57,613 bases of DNA from an uncultured bacterium (GTDB lineage Bacteria; Verrucomicrobiota; Lentisphaeria; Victivallales; UBA1829): assembly GCA_902762495.1 (NCBI GenBank), contig CACWOL010000018.1, positions 1 through 57,613 of the forward strand, given 5' to 3'. Each line of letters starts with the position of its first letter. Positions within the stretch are counted from its first letter, which is position 1. The notes beneath the pieces are model-generated. The model was not told where the DNA came from and did no database searches. It worked only from the letters and a program-made list of their open reading frames with translations. Of the stretch, positions 51,087 through 57,613 are shown piece by piece. A program made the translations under genes and the position numbers.

Positions 51087-51839
51087 GTGATCGAATGATT
51101 TCTGAAATTCGCTTTTTTGTTAAGAGCTGGGACTGTTTTCCATGTTCCACTTGTTTTTTTCTTCTTTCCTGTGTTTCCGGATTTGCGGATGTTTTTTCCG
51201 GTTGTTTCTTTCCGTTTGAACTCGACCGGAAACAAAATCTGGACTTGGCACTGGACAGTTTTATTCTTCTCGACATTCTTCAGAAAAAAACGGTAAAGCT
51301 GTCATCCAATTTGCATTTTGTTGCGAACGCCGACACGAGGAAGCCCCCCCCCTTCATGGGTAATCGCGGAAGAGGGAATGGCGGCTTGTAAGTTTGCAAA
51401 ACCCGATTGCAAGAAGGACTGTAGGAAAAGATAAAAGTACAATGTTCTTGCTGCGAGAAACTTATGCTTATTTCTTTTCGTTCTTTTTTTCTGTGGATTG
51501 AAGGATAAGAAATATACGCAACATGCTTATATTGTGAAACTTGCTCTTTAACTCTTTGTTTTTTCCAAAAGAAAAGGATTGCATTTGTTCCGACAAAAGA
51601 CGAACAAACAATCTGTCTGTGTTATTTGAGGCTCTTGCCCGTCCGCAACAGGAGCATCCACGCATCCTTCGGAGACCGCTTTCATCGTTCCGGGTGTTCC
51701 GATTTCAGGGGGGATATTTTCCGGTTGATTCTTTCCGATCTGAGCTTAACCGGAAAGCGGAAAATCAAAAAAACCCGATTCCTTATCCCCCGCATCCGGG
51801 TAGGTTTTTCAACGAAGAAATCCAAGCTCCCAAAGATCA
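51087..51839. other. Non-coding island stretch with two related inverted repeats
   Basis: No convincing gene on either strand. Two similar blocks are present: TTTCCGGT...ACCGGAAA at 51195-51202/51225-51232 and TTTCCGGTT...AACCGGAAA at 51718-51726/51748-51756. The arms, the loop length (21-22 bases) and much of the flanking sequence match, and the copies are 523 bases apart. A run of nine C lies at 51344-51352. Confidence 0.55.
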
Positions 51840-51874
51840 ACCATGCCGTGTCGGGAAACCCGACACGGCATGGT
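51840..51874 (-). terminator. Long perfect hairpin behind the PIF1 gene
   Basis: Sixteen-base perfect arms (51840-51855 and 51859-51874) with a three-base AAA loop, 14 bases past the helicase stop. T-tracts are weak on both sides, so it may be a terminator or a structural site. Confidence 0.6.
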
Positions 51875-51888
51875 CTCTTTGTTGTGTA

Positions 51889-53646
51889 TTATGCCCATTG
51901 TCTCCGGTATTTTGCAATCAGGCGGTGAACCGTTTCCAATTCGTCCTTGGTCAAGTTGCCATTATCCAGGTACTTCTCCGCGAGTTCCGTAAGGACTGGG
52001 GCATCCATCTTGTTGAATCCGATGCCGTTCAATCTCTTCGTCATCTTGGTGGATTTCTCGTCTGCGTTCTGGTTTCGATATACGATGAGGAGATGATCGA
52101 TGTCGGGATTCATCGAGCCCCGGTTCCCGCCTGATCTTGGATCTGTCTTTTTCTCTATCGGTTCGGTCCCGTCGTCCTCCGAGTAATAATCTGGTATTTT
52201 GTCCGTTGTGGGGGTCTTACGTTGCGGACATTTCCCAGGACGTTCTGGAATCGCTGACGTGGCATCCTTGCGTTTGCTTTTGGGCTGATGTCCTGATTCG
52301 ACTTCGCGATAGAAATCGACGACGGCCTGATCAAGATTAGCGTCAGCAGGACAAATAGCACGGTCTATCCGGAGATTGTCGATATTACGACATCTGGAGA
52401 GTGCGGTGTAGAGCTGGCCCGATGCGAAGCATCCATCGCCGAGTTTTACCTCCACACAATCCAAGGTCAGCCCCTGGGACTTATGGATCGTGACCGCATA
52501 CGCGAGCTTGAGGGGGATCTGAACGAACGTTCCGACTTCCCTTTGCCGGACAATAGGTTTGCCAGTGTTTGCGTCAAACTCCGATTCATACTCGTATTTA
52601 CTCCACTTTGTGCGCTGGATCGACACGGTAGGCCCCCGGTCAAGGCGAACGTGCACCACGGCGTTTTCGCCGTCATCCATGGCTTCGATAACACCAATCT
52701 CGCCGTTTACGTATTCTATCTCGCCATCAGCTGAACGCTTGTTTGTCAGCGTCATCACCCGTGCACCGACCTTCAGTGCAAGCGTTTCTGGAGTCGGTTG
52801 GTCTCCTTCGGGAAATCTGCCCCATATCACGGCACGGAATACATGGACTTCGCCTTTGAGCCTGCTCTGATGCATCTGGTTCAGGGCATTGGCAGTACGG
52901 TTAGTGGTGCAGAGGTAGATGGGGGGATGATCAAGTGGAGCAGCTTCGACGCAGAGACGGGTCAGCGCCTCAATCACGTTCAACGACTTTTTAAGACCCT
53001 CAAGTTGTATGTCGCGAATCTCAAGTTCACCGTACCTCAAATGGTTCAGGATTTCCATAAAGAGCGCATCATTTCCCTGGCGGTGGACCGTTTGCAGGCA
53101 CACACACTGGAGATCTGCCTGCTGCCAGAGAGTCGTTTGGAAGGCATAATGCCCGCCAAGTTCACGATCCAGATAATCAGCTTCGGTTTTTTCCTTCACA
53201 ACTGGCGGAAGTTGCAGGAAATCCCCGACCAAAATGACCTGCTTCCCACCAAAGGGCTTGTTGCATCCAGTAACCTCCTGCAGACGCATGTCAATGGCGA
53301 CGAAGAGATCGCTCCTCACCATGGAAATCTCGTCGATCACGATGGTCCTGACGCTGCGAATCATGTCAATGCGCTTTCGACTTCCGACAGGCTCTATCGA
53401 ATCTGGCGTAAGGAGTCCTGGCTTCAATTGGAAAAAACTGTGGATCGTCGAACCATTGATGTTAATAGCAGCGATTCCTGTCGGTGCAAGGAAAACACAT
53501 TCATGATAGCATCTTTCTTGAAATATATCAAGAACTGTTGATTTACCTGTACCAGCCTTTCCTGTTAAAAACACATTTTTTCCGGAAAGCATCAGGTCAA
53601 GTGCCTTTTTTTGCTCGGAAGTGAGCTTGATTTTGGGTTCTTTCAT
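51889..53646 (-). CDS. PIF1/RecD2-type superfamily 1B DNA helicase
   Basis: The 585-residue protein is a 5'-to-3' helicase of the PIF1 type. Seen: Walker A GKAGTGKST (about residue 30), motif II IVIDEISMV, GKQVILVGDFLQLPPV, and the C-terminal helicase motifs YAVTIHKSQGLTLD and YTALSRCRN. After the motor domain (about residue 455) comes a Lys/Pro/Asp-rich linker and a 65-residue helical end domain (HLLIVYRNQNADEK...). PIF1 proteins unwind recombination intermediates and G-quadruplexes, and are frequent on mobile elements. Transcribed toward the integrase. A palindromic operator-like site lies 63 bases upstream. Confidence 0.92.
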   Translation of the reverse strand: MKEPKIKLTSEQKKALDLMLSGKNVFLTGKAGTGKSTVLDIFQERCYHECVFLAPTGIAAININGSTIHSFFQLKPGLLTPDSIEPVGSRKRIDMIRSVRTIVIDEISMVRSDLFVAIDMRLQEVTGCNKPFGGKQVILVGDFLQLPPVVKEKTEADYLDRELGGHYAFQTTLWQQADLQCVCLQTVHRQGNDALFMEILNHLRYGELEIRDIQLEGLKKSLNVIEALTRLCVEAAPLDHPPIYLCTTNRTANALNQMHQSRLKGEVHVFRAVIWGRFPEGDQPTPETLALKVGARVMTLTNKRSADGEIEYVNGEIGVIEAMDDGENAVVHVRLDRGPTVSIQRTKWSKYEYESEFDANTGKPIVRQREVGTFVQIPLKLAYAVTIHKSQGLTLDCVEVKLGDGCFASGQLYTALSRCRNIDNLRIDRAICPADANLDQAVVDFYREVESGHQPKSKRKDATSAIPERPGKCPQRKTPTTDKIPDYYSEDDGTEPIEKKTDPRSGGNRGSMNPDIDHLLIVYRNQNADEKSTKMTKRLNGIGFNKMDAPVLTELAEKYLDNGNLTKDELETVHRLIAKYRRQWA

Positions 53647-53708
53647 AATAAAGAACTCCTTTCAATTTTAAGTTGCAATTTTAAGTAAATCGGATAATAT
53701 ATCCCATA

Positions 53709-53723
53709 ATATGTCTGACATAT
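53709..53723. promoter_or_regulatory. Palindromic operator-like site before the PIF1 gene
   Basis: ATATGTC-T-GACATAT, perfect 7-base arms around one base, inside CATAATATGTC...TACAA, which recurs before the Sel1 gene at 54203-54226. Confidence 0.6.
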
Positions 53724-53817
53724 ACAAAAAAATAAAAAGATTGTTCCAAAATCGTAACGATATGCAACAGCCCTGTCGTTTTTATGTTTCTCTGAAATCG
53801 TCAACGTAATAGTTGTT

Positions 53818-54153
53818 CTATTTCTGTGTGCCTTTCAACCGCATCTTAGCTGAAGAGCATCCCTGTACAGCTGCTTTCCGATACCATTTCGCAGCTTCTT
53901 TTTTACTTTTCTTGAAACCGTTTTCTCCAAACTCATAGCATTCTCCAAGCTTAAATTGGGCAGGGGCAAAACCAAGTTCGGCAGCAATACGAATGCATGG
54001 AATACATTTTTTCTCATTAAAGGCCTTTCCATCATCAAACCCGCGACATAGGCTGCTTCCACATTGATTGATAGCTTTGATTGGCATTTCATCATTAGTC
54101 ATTCTATCGTTTACTTTTTTACTTTTTGAATAATAGATTTTTTGATTAGTCAT
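53818..54153 (-). CDS. Small Sel1-repeat protein
   Basis: The 111-residue product has one clear Sel1-like repeat near its end: AQFKLGECYEFGENGFKKSKKEAAKWYRKAAVQGCSSAKMRL, preceded by a degenerate one (CIPCIRIAAELGFAP). The N-terminal 35 residues are polar and Lys-rich. Sel1 repeats mediate protein contacts. The ATG at 54153 has AAAGGA upstream; ATG 54102 is an alternative. AT-rich, like other island genes. It is read in the same direction as the PIF1 gene, with a copy of the same palindromic element before it. Confidence 0.75.
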   Translation of the reverse strand: MTNQKIYYSKSKKVNDRMTNDEMPIKAINQCGSSLCRGFDDGKAFNEKKCIPCIRIAAELGFAPAQFKLGECYEFGENGFKKSKKEAAKWYRKAAVQGCSSAKMRLKGTQK

Positions 54154-54202
54154 AATTTAATATCCTTTTAGTTGAGTAATATTTGTTGGTAGAAATATCT
54201 CA

Positions 54203-54226
54203 CATAATATGTCACACATACATACA
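54203..54226. promoter_or_regulatory. Second copy of the operator-like site, before the Sel1 gene
   Basis: CATAATATGTCACACATACATACAA-type element matching 53705-53727 at most positions; the palindrome is less perfect (TATGTCACACATA). Confidence 0.5.
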
Positions 54227-54451
54227 AGAAAAAATGTAGTCCTTACCATTTGACTTGACATTTTATTTATGAATTCTATCATGCTCGATAACTATACTAT
54301 TATTTTTGTCCTAAAAAAGAAAGATATCTTTTTTCTTATAGTAGATGTTCTTTCGTATAACCAGTGTGTCGATCATTCTAGTTTGCGCATATATGTCTTC
54401 ATCGGAATCAATGAAGATTCCGCATTCAACCGCAAAAGAAAGGATTTCACT

Positions 54452-54922
54452 TTGAAAAAAAACTCCCTCGCTCTCCTCCTCGCCCTTCTGGCCTTCATCC
54501 CCGTTCACGCTCAACAAACGGTGGTCATCGAACGCCCCGGCGTCTTGACCAACCTTGCATCGGCCGTGAGCGCAATCGTTGCGCTGCCGATTGTAGCCGT
54601 CGAAGGCATCGTAGTCGGCACGGCAGAAGCCGCTGGTTCACTTGTTCACGGCTCCACGACGGTCATCGTCGCGCCATCAACAAGGCCCGTTCCTGCGCCG
54701 TCAGCCGTCATTCCGGTCCCCGTTTCAACCGCCGTCAAAACGGCTCCAGCTGCCATCCCGACCACAACGATAGTCACCACGCATAGCGATGGCACGGTCA
54801 CGACCGTAACCCGGCAGGCTTCAGCTTACGAGCTCGGTCCGAACATTGTTGTTCCGGTTGATCCAGCGCACCGTGTCGGGACTTCACCGTTCACAAACCC
54901 GTATGTTTACCGCCACAAGTGA
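54452..54922 (+). CDS. Secreted low-complexity protein, TTG start
   Basis: The 156-residue product has a strong signal peptide (MKKNSLALLLALLAFIPVHAQ) only if translation starts at TTG 54452, which is preceded by AAGGA at 8 bases; the frame also extends upstream to an ATG at 54269, but that part is AT-rich and lacks sense. The mature protein has a hydrophobic Gly/Ala/Val stretch (about residues 35-65) that could insert in a membrane, then a Pro/Ala/Thr/Val-rich region, THSDGTVTTVTRQ, and ends SPFTNPYVYRHK. No family recognised. Codons are more GC-rich than those of the neighbouring Sel1 gene. Confidence 0.7.
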   Translation: MKKNSLALLLALLAFIPVHAQQTVVIERPGVLTNLASAVSAIVALPIVAVEGIVVGTAEAAGSLVHGSTTVIVAPSTRPVPAPSAVIPVPVSTAVKTAPAAIPTTTIVTTHSDGTVTTVTRQASAYELGPNIVVPVDPAHRVGTSPFTNPYVYRHK

Positions 54923-54978
54923 ACATAATTTAACCTCAAACCACCTCACTTTAATTCAACCTTTACAGGAGAACAGTC

Positions 54979-55296
54979 ATGGAAACAAACCCCAATTCTG
55001 AAAAAATCAGCACAGCTCCGGAATCCCCCACCACAACAAATGAAGAAATTCTGAAGCTCCTCCGTCAGCTCGTCGGTCAGGATTCCAATACGAACGAACA
55101 GAACCTCGAAGCGTCCCCTGAAGATGCCGAGGACGACGATGAAAACGACATCGAGAACCACGAGGCCGTTGGCAAGCTGGACGAAGAAGACGACGACTAC
55201 ACTGACGACGATCTTGAAACTGTCGGTTACATCGTCGGCGGTGCCGCCCTGGTCGGTGCCGGGGCGCTTCTTTATCACCTTCTTCGAAAACTCTGA
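54979..55296 (+). CDS. Acidic single-pass membrane protein
   Basis: The 105-residue product is polar and very acidic in the first 80 residues (an Asp/Glu-dense run around 48-75) and ends with one hydrophobic helix (VGYIVGGAALVGAGALLYHL) and a short basic end, LRKL, the layout of a C-tail-anchored protein. A ribosome binding site (ACAGGAG) precedes the ATG. No family recognised. It lies 56 bases after the secreted protein gene and about 120 before the VWA gene, all on the plus strand, so the three may form a unit. Confidence 0.72.
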   Translation: METNPNSEKISTAPESPTTTNEEILKLLRQLVGQDSNTNEQNLEASPEDAEDDDENDIENHEAVGKLDEEDDDYTDDDLETVGYIVGGAALVGAGALLYHLLRKL

Positions 55297-55350
55297 CCGG
55301 AATAGGATACTGTGAACAGGGATTGAACAGAATCCGAGAAAGAGAGCATC

Positions 55351-55377
55351 CCCCTGCCGGCCCCAAGCCGGCAGGGG
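55351..55377 (+). terminator. Perfect hairpin between the acidic protein and VWA genes
   Basis: CCCCTGCCGGC and GCCGGCAGGGG (55351-55361 and 55367-55377) with a 5-base loop; only a short CTTTG follows, so it could be a weak terminator or an mRNA processing or stabilising element. Confidence 0.5.
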
Positions 55378-55419
55378 CTTTGAAAAGACCTGAATCCAAA
55401 CTCAAATGAGGAGAAAATC

Positions 55420-56019
55420 ATGAAACGCAACTATACACACCTTATCATTGTCCTTGATGCCTCCGGTTCCATGCGCACGATCCAGAGCGACATCAAAGGC
55501 TCCTTCAACGCATTCCTGGACAAACAACGAGAAGAATCCGGTAAGACCGTCTTCGATCTCTTCCAGTTCAACAACACAGTGAAACGCATTGTCAAATCCG
55601 CTGACCTCGCGTTCTTCCATGACGACCTCATGACGAAGTATAACTGCTCCGGCTGTACAGCCCTCAACGATGCTGTCTGTACCGCCATCGACACCGTAGG
55701 ACGCGAGTTTACTGAAATGCCGGAATCCGAACGCCCGGAACACGTCCTGTGTGTCATCATCACCGATGGAATGGAGAATGCGAGCAAGGAATATACCACG
55801 CAGGACGTCAAGGACCGCATTGAGCACCAGAAAACGAAGTACAATTGGGAATTCGTCTACCTCGCTGCCGATCCAGATGCCTTTGATGCCGGAGAAGATC
55901 TCGGTATCGACCACGAATCCTGTATGGAGTTTTCGCATGACTTCGCAGGCGTGGAGATGCTCTGCTCTCGAATGAATCTCTGCATGGATAAGATTCGGAA
56001 GAAACCGAAGAAGAATTGA
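55420..56019 (+). CDS. von Willebrand factor type A domain protein
   Basis: The 199-residue product is essentially one VWA domain. The MIDAS metal site is complete: DASGSM (residues 13-18), the Thr in GCTALNDAV (about 80), and the Asp in IITDGMENAS (about 115). It starts MKRNYTHLIIVLDASGSM and ends in a basic KKPKKN. There is no signal peptide, so it acts in the cytoplasm. Compact VWA proteins of this kind occur in phages and islands, with largely unknown partners. GAGGAG precedes the ATG. A hairpin follows the gene. Confidence 0.88.
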   Translation: MKRNYTHLIIVLDASGSMRTIQSDIKGSFNAFLDKQREESGKTVFDLFQFNNTVKRIVKSADLAFFHDDLMTKYNCSGCTALNDAVCTAIDTVGREFTEMPESERPEHVLCVIITDGMENASKEYTTQDVKDRIEHQKTKYNWEFVYLAADPDAFDAGEDLGIDHESCMEFSHDFAGVEMLCSRMNLCMDKIRKKPKKN

Positions 56020-56065
56020 ACTCCGAAAACAAGTTTTGAACAGGAATCCCCAGGTAAGGGACCTT

Positions 56066-56090
56066 CACCGAGCATGCAATGTGCTCGGTG
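56066..56090 (+). terminator. Hairpin after the VWA gene
   Basis: CACCGAGCA and TGCTCGGTG (56066-56074 and 56082-56090), extended by weaker pairs, with a 7-base loop. Confidence 0.5.
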
Positions 56091-56183
56091 GAGGGATTTG
56101 AACAGGAGTTGAGTTTGTTTTTTTATCCGAGAGCAACGGTCTTGAGCTTCCTTACGCTTTCGTTGGGCTCATTCCTGCCGAAA

Positions 56184-56789
56184 TCACAGCATGACATCTG
56201 TATAGATTCGCACTTTCTCCTCAATTCCGAGCTCCCTGGCATACCGCATCAGATTTCCAAGCTTCTTTTTTTCTCCGCCCATGTATTCCCTCATCGCTGT
56301 TCGGAATGTCTGGACCTCTACATCCTTCCTGCATCGGATCATATCACAGATTGTCCGTTCACGGTCGTACACCGGGACTTCGTGACCGTAAGCCGTTTTC
56401 ACATTCGTAATGCCCAGAGCATACCATTCCGACTTGGAATGAATGACCCGGATTCCCTGCCTGTTAATATGTGTTGAGTTGTAGCCTTCTGGCACAGTTA
56501 CTGTGGTTGCAGCCGGTTCGCGTTCCATCAAGCCGTGAAGATAAAGTGCGCTTTCGTGGGAGAAAACAACTCTGCTGTTCCGAAGGGCAAGAAGATAATA
56601 GTCGTCGGGCCAAGCTTCCGCTGTTGCATACACACCGTGGGCGGTTCTCGCCATTCCTCGTGTCTTCAGGTATTTCATCAACGTATAGTTCGAAATGGCG
56701 TGCTTGCGTACGGCGGACACCTGGAGATAACCATTCCCGGCTTCCACCAGTCGATCCATGAGAGCGTATTGTTTCATGTCCGTCACCAT
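56184..56789 (-). CDS. AbiEi-like antitoxin / transcriptional regulator without its toxin gene
   Basis: The 201-residue product resembles the AbiEi antitoxin family: an N-terminal winged-helix part (LMDRLVEAGNGYLQVSAVRKHAISNYTLMKYLKTRGMARTAHGVYAT), the typical DDYYLLALRNSRVVFSHESALYLHGL, and the C-terminal domain with VPVYDRERTICDMIRC. In AbiE systems it represses its own promoter and counteracts the nucleotidyltransferase AbiEii, encoded just downstream. Here only about 160 bases separate its stop from the convergent VWA gene, too little for AbiEii. ATG 56777 is an alternative start. Confidence 0.85.
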   Translation of the reverse strand: MVTDMKQYALMDRLVEAGNGYLQVSAVRKHAISNYTLMKYLKTRGMARTAHGVYATAEAWPDDYYLLALRNSRVVFSHESALYLHGLMEREPAATTVTVPEGYNSTHINRQGIRVIHSKSEWYALGITNVKTAYGHEVPVYDRERTICDMIRCRKDVEVQTFRTAMREYMGGEKKKLGNLMRYARELGIEEKVRIYTDVML

Positions 56790-56820
56790 GATTCATTCTG
56801 AGTTCAGATTTATCTTTTCT

Positions 56821-56847
56821 CGCTATCTAAGGCAACAAAGGATAGCG
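56821..56847. promoter_or_regulatory. Inverted repeat in the abiEi-like leader
   Basis: CGCTATC (56821-56827) and GATAGCG (56841-56847) with a 13-base spacer, just downstream of the -10; a candidate autorepression operator. Confidence 0.5.
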
Positions 56848-56859
56848 AAACTGCAATGA

Positions 56860-56887
56860 AATATAACACGACCGGAGAAAAATGCAA
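56860..56887 (-). promoter_or_regulatory. Promoter of the abiEi-like gene
   Basis: On the minus strand: TTGCAT (56882-56887), 16 bases, TATATT (56860-56865), with TTTTTC after the -35 as in the rpsB and rpmE promoters. The rest of 56888-57110 shows no gene. Confidence 0.75.
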
Positions 56888-57138
56888 GCGGATTGGATGG
56901 TTTTTCCGGAAAAACGTATCCAGCTCTATTCTTTTGGAGAAGACCGCGATCTGTGAAAAAAGATAATGTCCGATATATTCCCTGTTCAAATTGAGGTAAA
57001 ACGAACAGGATTATTCGGCATACAAGCTCATTTCCTGTACAGTCTGAACTGAAAGTATTCTCTTTTATGTCATAGGACATTTTTTTCGGCTTTTTTTCGT
57101 GTTTTTTCTTTTGACTGACATTAGATGGCAGTGTAAAG

Positions 57139-57147
57139 TGCTATATT
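57139..57147 (+). promoter_or_regulatory. Extended -10 before the Cys-rich island gene
   Basis: TG-C-TATATT (57139-57147) without a well-spaced -35, about 50 bases before the ATG. Confidence 0.55.
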
Positions 57148-57197
57148 AACCTCGAAAACGAAAAACGTCTACACGTCTGACAAAGGAGAATTGAACT

Positions 57198-57416
57198 ATG
57201 CTGTGCGGAAATTGTAAGAACTTCGACCCCGAAAACTATTGTTGTACCGTCCAGTCCGGGCTCTATCAGGTGGATACACCCGAAACAGATGGCTGCCCTT
57301 ACTGGGAACCCGTATCCAGGCAGGAAGAAGAAAGACGCATTGAAACCTACGGTACCCCCGGATGCCTGATTATGTTTCTGCTGATTCCATTCTTCCTGTT
57401 AATGAAATCGATTTGA
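57198..57416 (+). CDS. Cys-rich small membrane protein
   Basis: The 72-residue product has an N-terminal half with CGNC (Cys3, Cys6), CC (15-16) and Cys33, spaced as in small metal-binding domains, and a C-terminal hydrophobic helix (CLIMFLLIPFFLLM). It ends KSI. GGAG precedes the ATG. The family is not recognised. A partial gene follows 13 bases later and is probably in the same operon. Confidence 0.75.
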   Translation: MLCGNCKNFDPENYCCTVQSGLYQVDTPETDGCPYWEPVSRQEEERRIETYGTPGCLIMFLLIPFFLLMKSI

Positions 57417-57429
57417 TGAGGAGCAACCA

Positions 57430-57613
57430 ATGAACAAGACGCAAACAAAAAACCAGCCGGAGCTTCCGACATACTTGAACTACAACAAGCTCATTTTTCA
57501 CGAAGACACCTGGCCTGATGTCCTCGGGAAGACCTTGACGATCGACTTCAAGCGAGGTGAACTTGAATTAAGAGAGATTGAGGGTATCCGTACGTGCAAC
57601 ATCTCATTCGCCG
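57430..57613 (+). CDS. Unknown island gene, 3' end outside window
   Basis: Sixty-one codons are visible, starting MNKTQTKNQPELPTYLNYN, with GAGGAG before the ATG and no stop before the window ends. The start is polar and Lys/Gln-rich, followed by what looks like mixed alpha/beta sequence (LIFHEDTWPDVLGKTLTIDF). No signal peptide. Not recognised. It lies 13 bases downstream of the Cys-rich gene. Confidence 0.7.
   Translation, partial: MNKTQTKNQPELPTYLNYNKLIFHEDTWPDVLGKTLTIDFKRGELELREIEGIRTCNISFA

Noticed and set aside
51059..51391. Plus-strand open frame of 110 codons
   Set aside because: Starts inside the terminator of the preceding gene and crosses the nine-C run; no family features.
51541..52134. 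Plus-strand open frame of 197 codons
   Set aside because: Half is antisense to the PIF1 gene and the rest spans the perfect hairpin; no ribosome binding site or domain.
56020..56183. AbiEii toxin gene
   Set aside because: The gap holds only about 160 bases and a hairpin; the toxin family needs roughly 250-300 codons.
56823..57080. Minus-strand open frame upstream of abiEi
   Set aside because: Covers the abiEi promoter and inverted repeat; no ribosome binding site or domain.
48529..57613. Right attachment site (attR)
   Set aside because: I looked for a second copy of the ssrA 3' end and found none; the island leaves the window.

Overview
The window comes from a Gram-negative bacterium with a GC-rich genome. 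Lipoprotein signals, Lgt, a phosphoethanolamine-transferase-like enzyme and an AlgI/AlgJ-type acetylation pair indicate an outer membrane and envelope. Secreted GH10 and feruloyl-esterase-like enzymes and a rhamnosidase-like lipoprotein suggest plant-polysaccharide use, as in gut or rumen bacteria. The mix resembles Lentisphaerota or neighbouring PVC bacteria, but that is a low-confidence inference; no 16S gene is present.

Bases 1-48528 are chromosomal core, arranged in short operons on both strands: a secreted coiled-coil protein (partial), hisB and rarA; comM/dedA divergent from lgt-rluD-DNA methyltransferase; a Sel1-repeat membrane protein; galK plus a GH78-like lipoprotein; an isolated DppB-type permease with a uracil-DNA glycosylase; prfA and rpmE; a GT-C glycosyltransferase converging on a fmdB-htpG-dnaJ-dgt operon; a three-module secreted protein; rpsB-tsf; an AlgJ/AlgI-like pair; a GH10 enzyme divergent from a CE1-like esterase lipoprotein; a 2[4Fe-4S] ferredoxin; an EptA-like transferase; tRNA-Lys, mntP and a radical SAM gene; a SWIM/SNF2 helicase; a cold shock gene; a second GT-C enzyme; and a large hybrid histidine kinase.

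At 48172-48528 lies ssrA (tmRNA). A tyrosine recombinase gene starts 113 bases past its 3' end, and everything to its right looks like an integrated island running off the window: an AT-rich unknown gene coupled to the integrase, a PIF1-type helicase, a small Sel1 protein, a secreted low-complexity protein, an acidic single-pass membrane protein, a von Willebrand A protein, an AbiEi-like antitoxin without its toxin, and a Cys-rich membrane miniprotein. The right attachment site is not in the window.

Promoters are unusually legible. Two recurring forms are TTGCAT-16 bases-TATATT (rpsB, rpmE, the abiEi-like gene and the first gene) and an extended -10 reading TG-C-TATA(C/T)T (lgt, Sel1 protein, eptA-like, hybrid kinase, Cys-rich island gene; a weaker form at hisB). 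The most interesting items are the ssrA island with a shared palindromic operator before two of its genes, a tandem roughly 162-base repeat unit with 15-base palindrome arms between prfA and the glycosylase, matching Gly/Gln-rich segments on two neighbouring polysaccharide-degrading enzymes, a CxxCH-bearing insert in MntP, and a repeat-module secreted protein of no recognised family.
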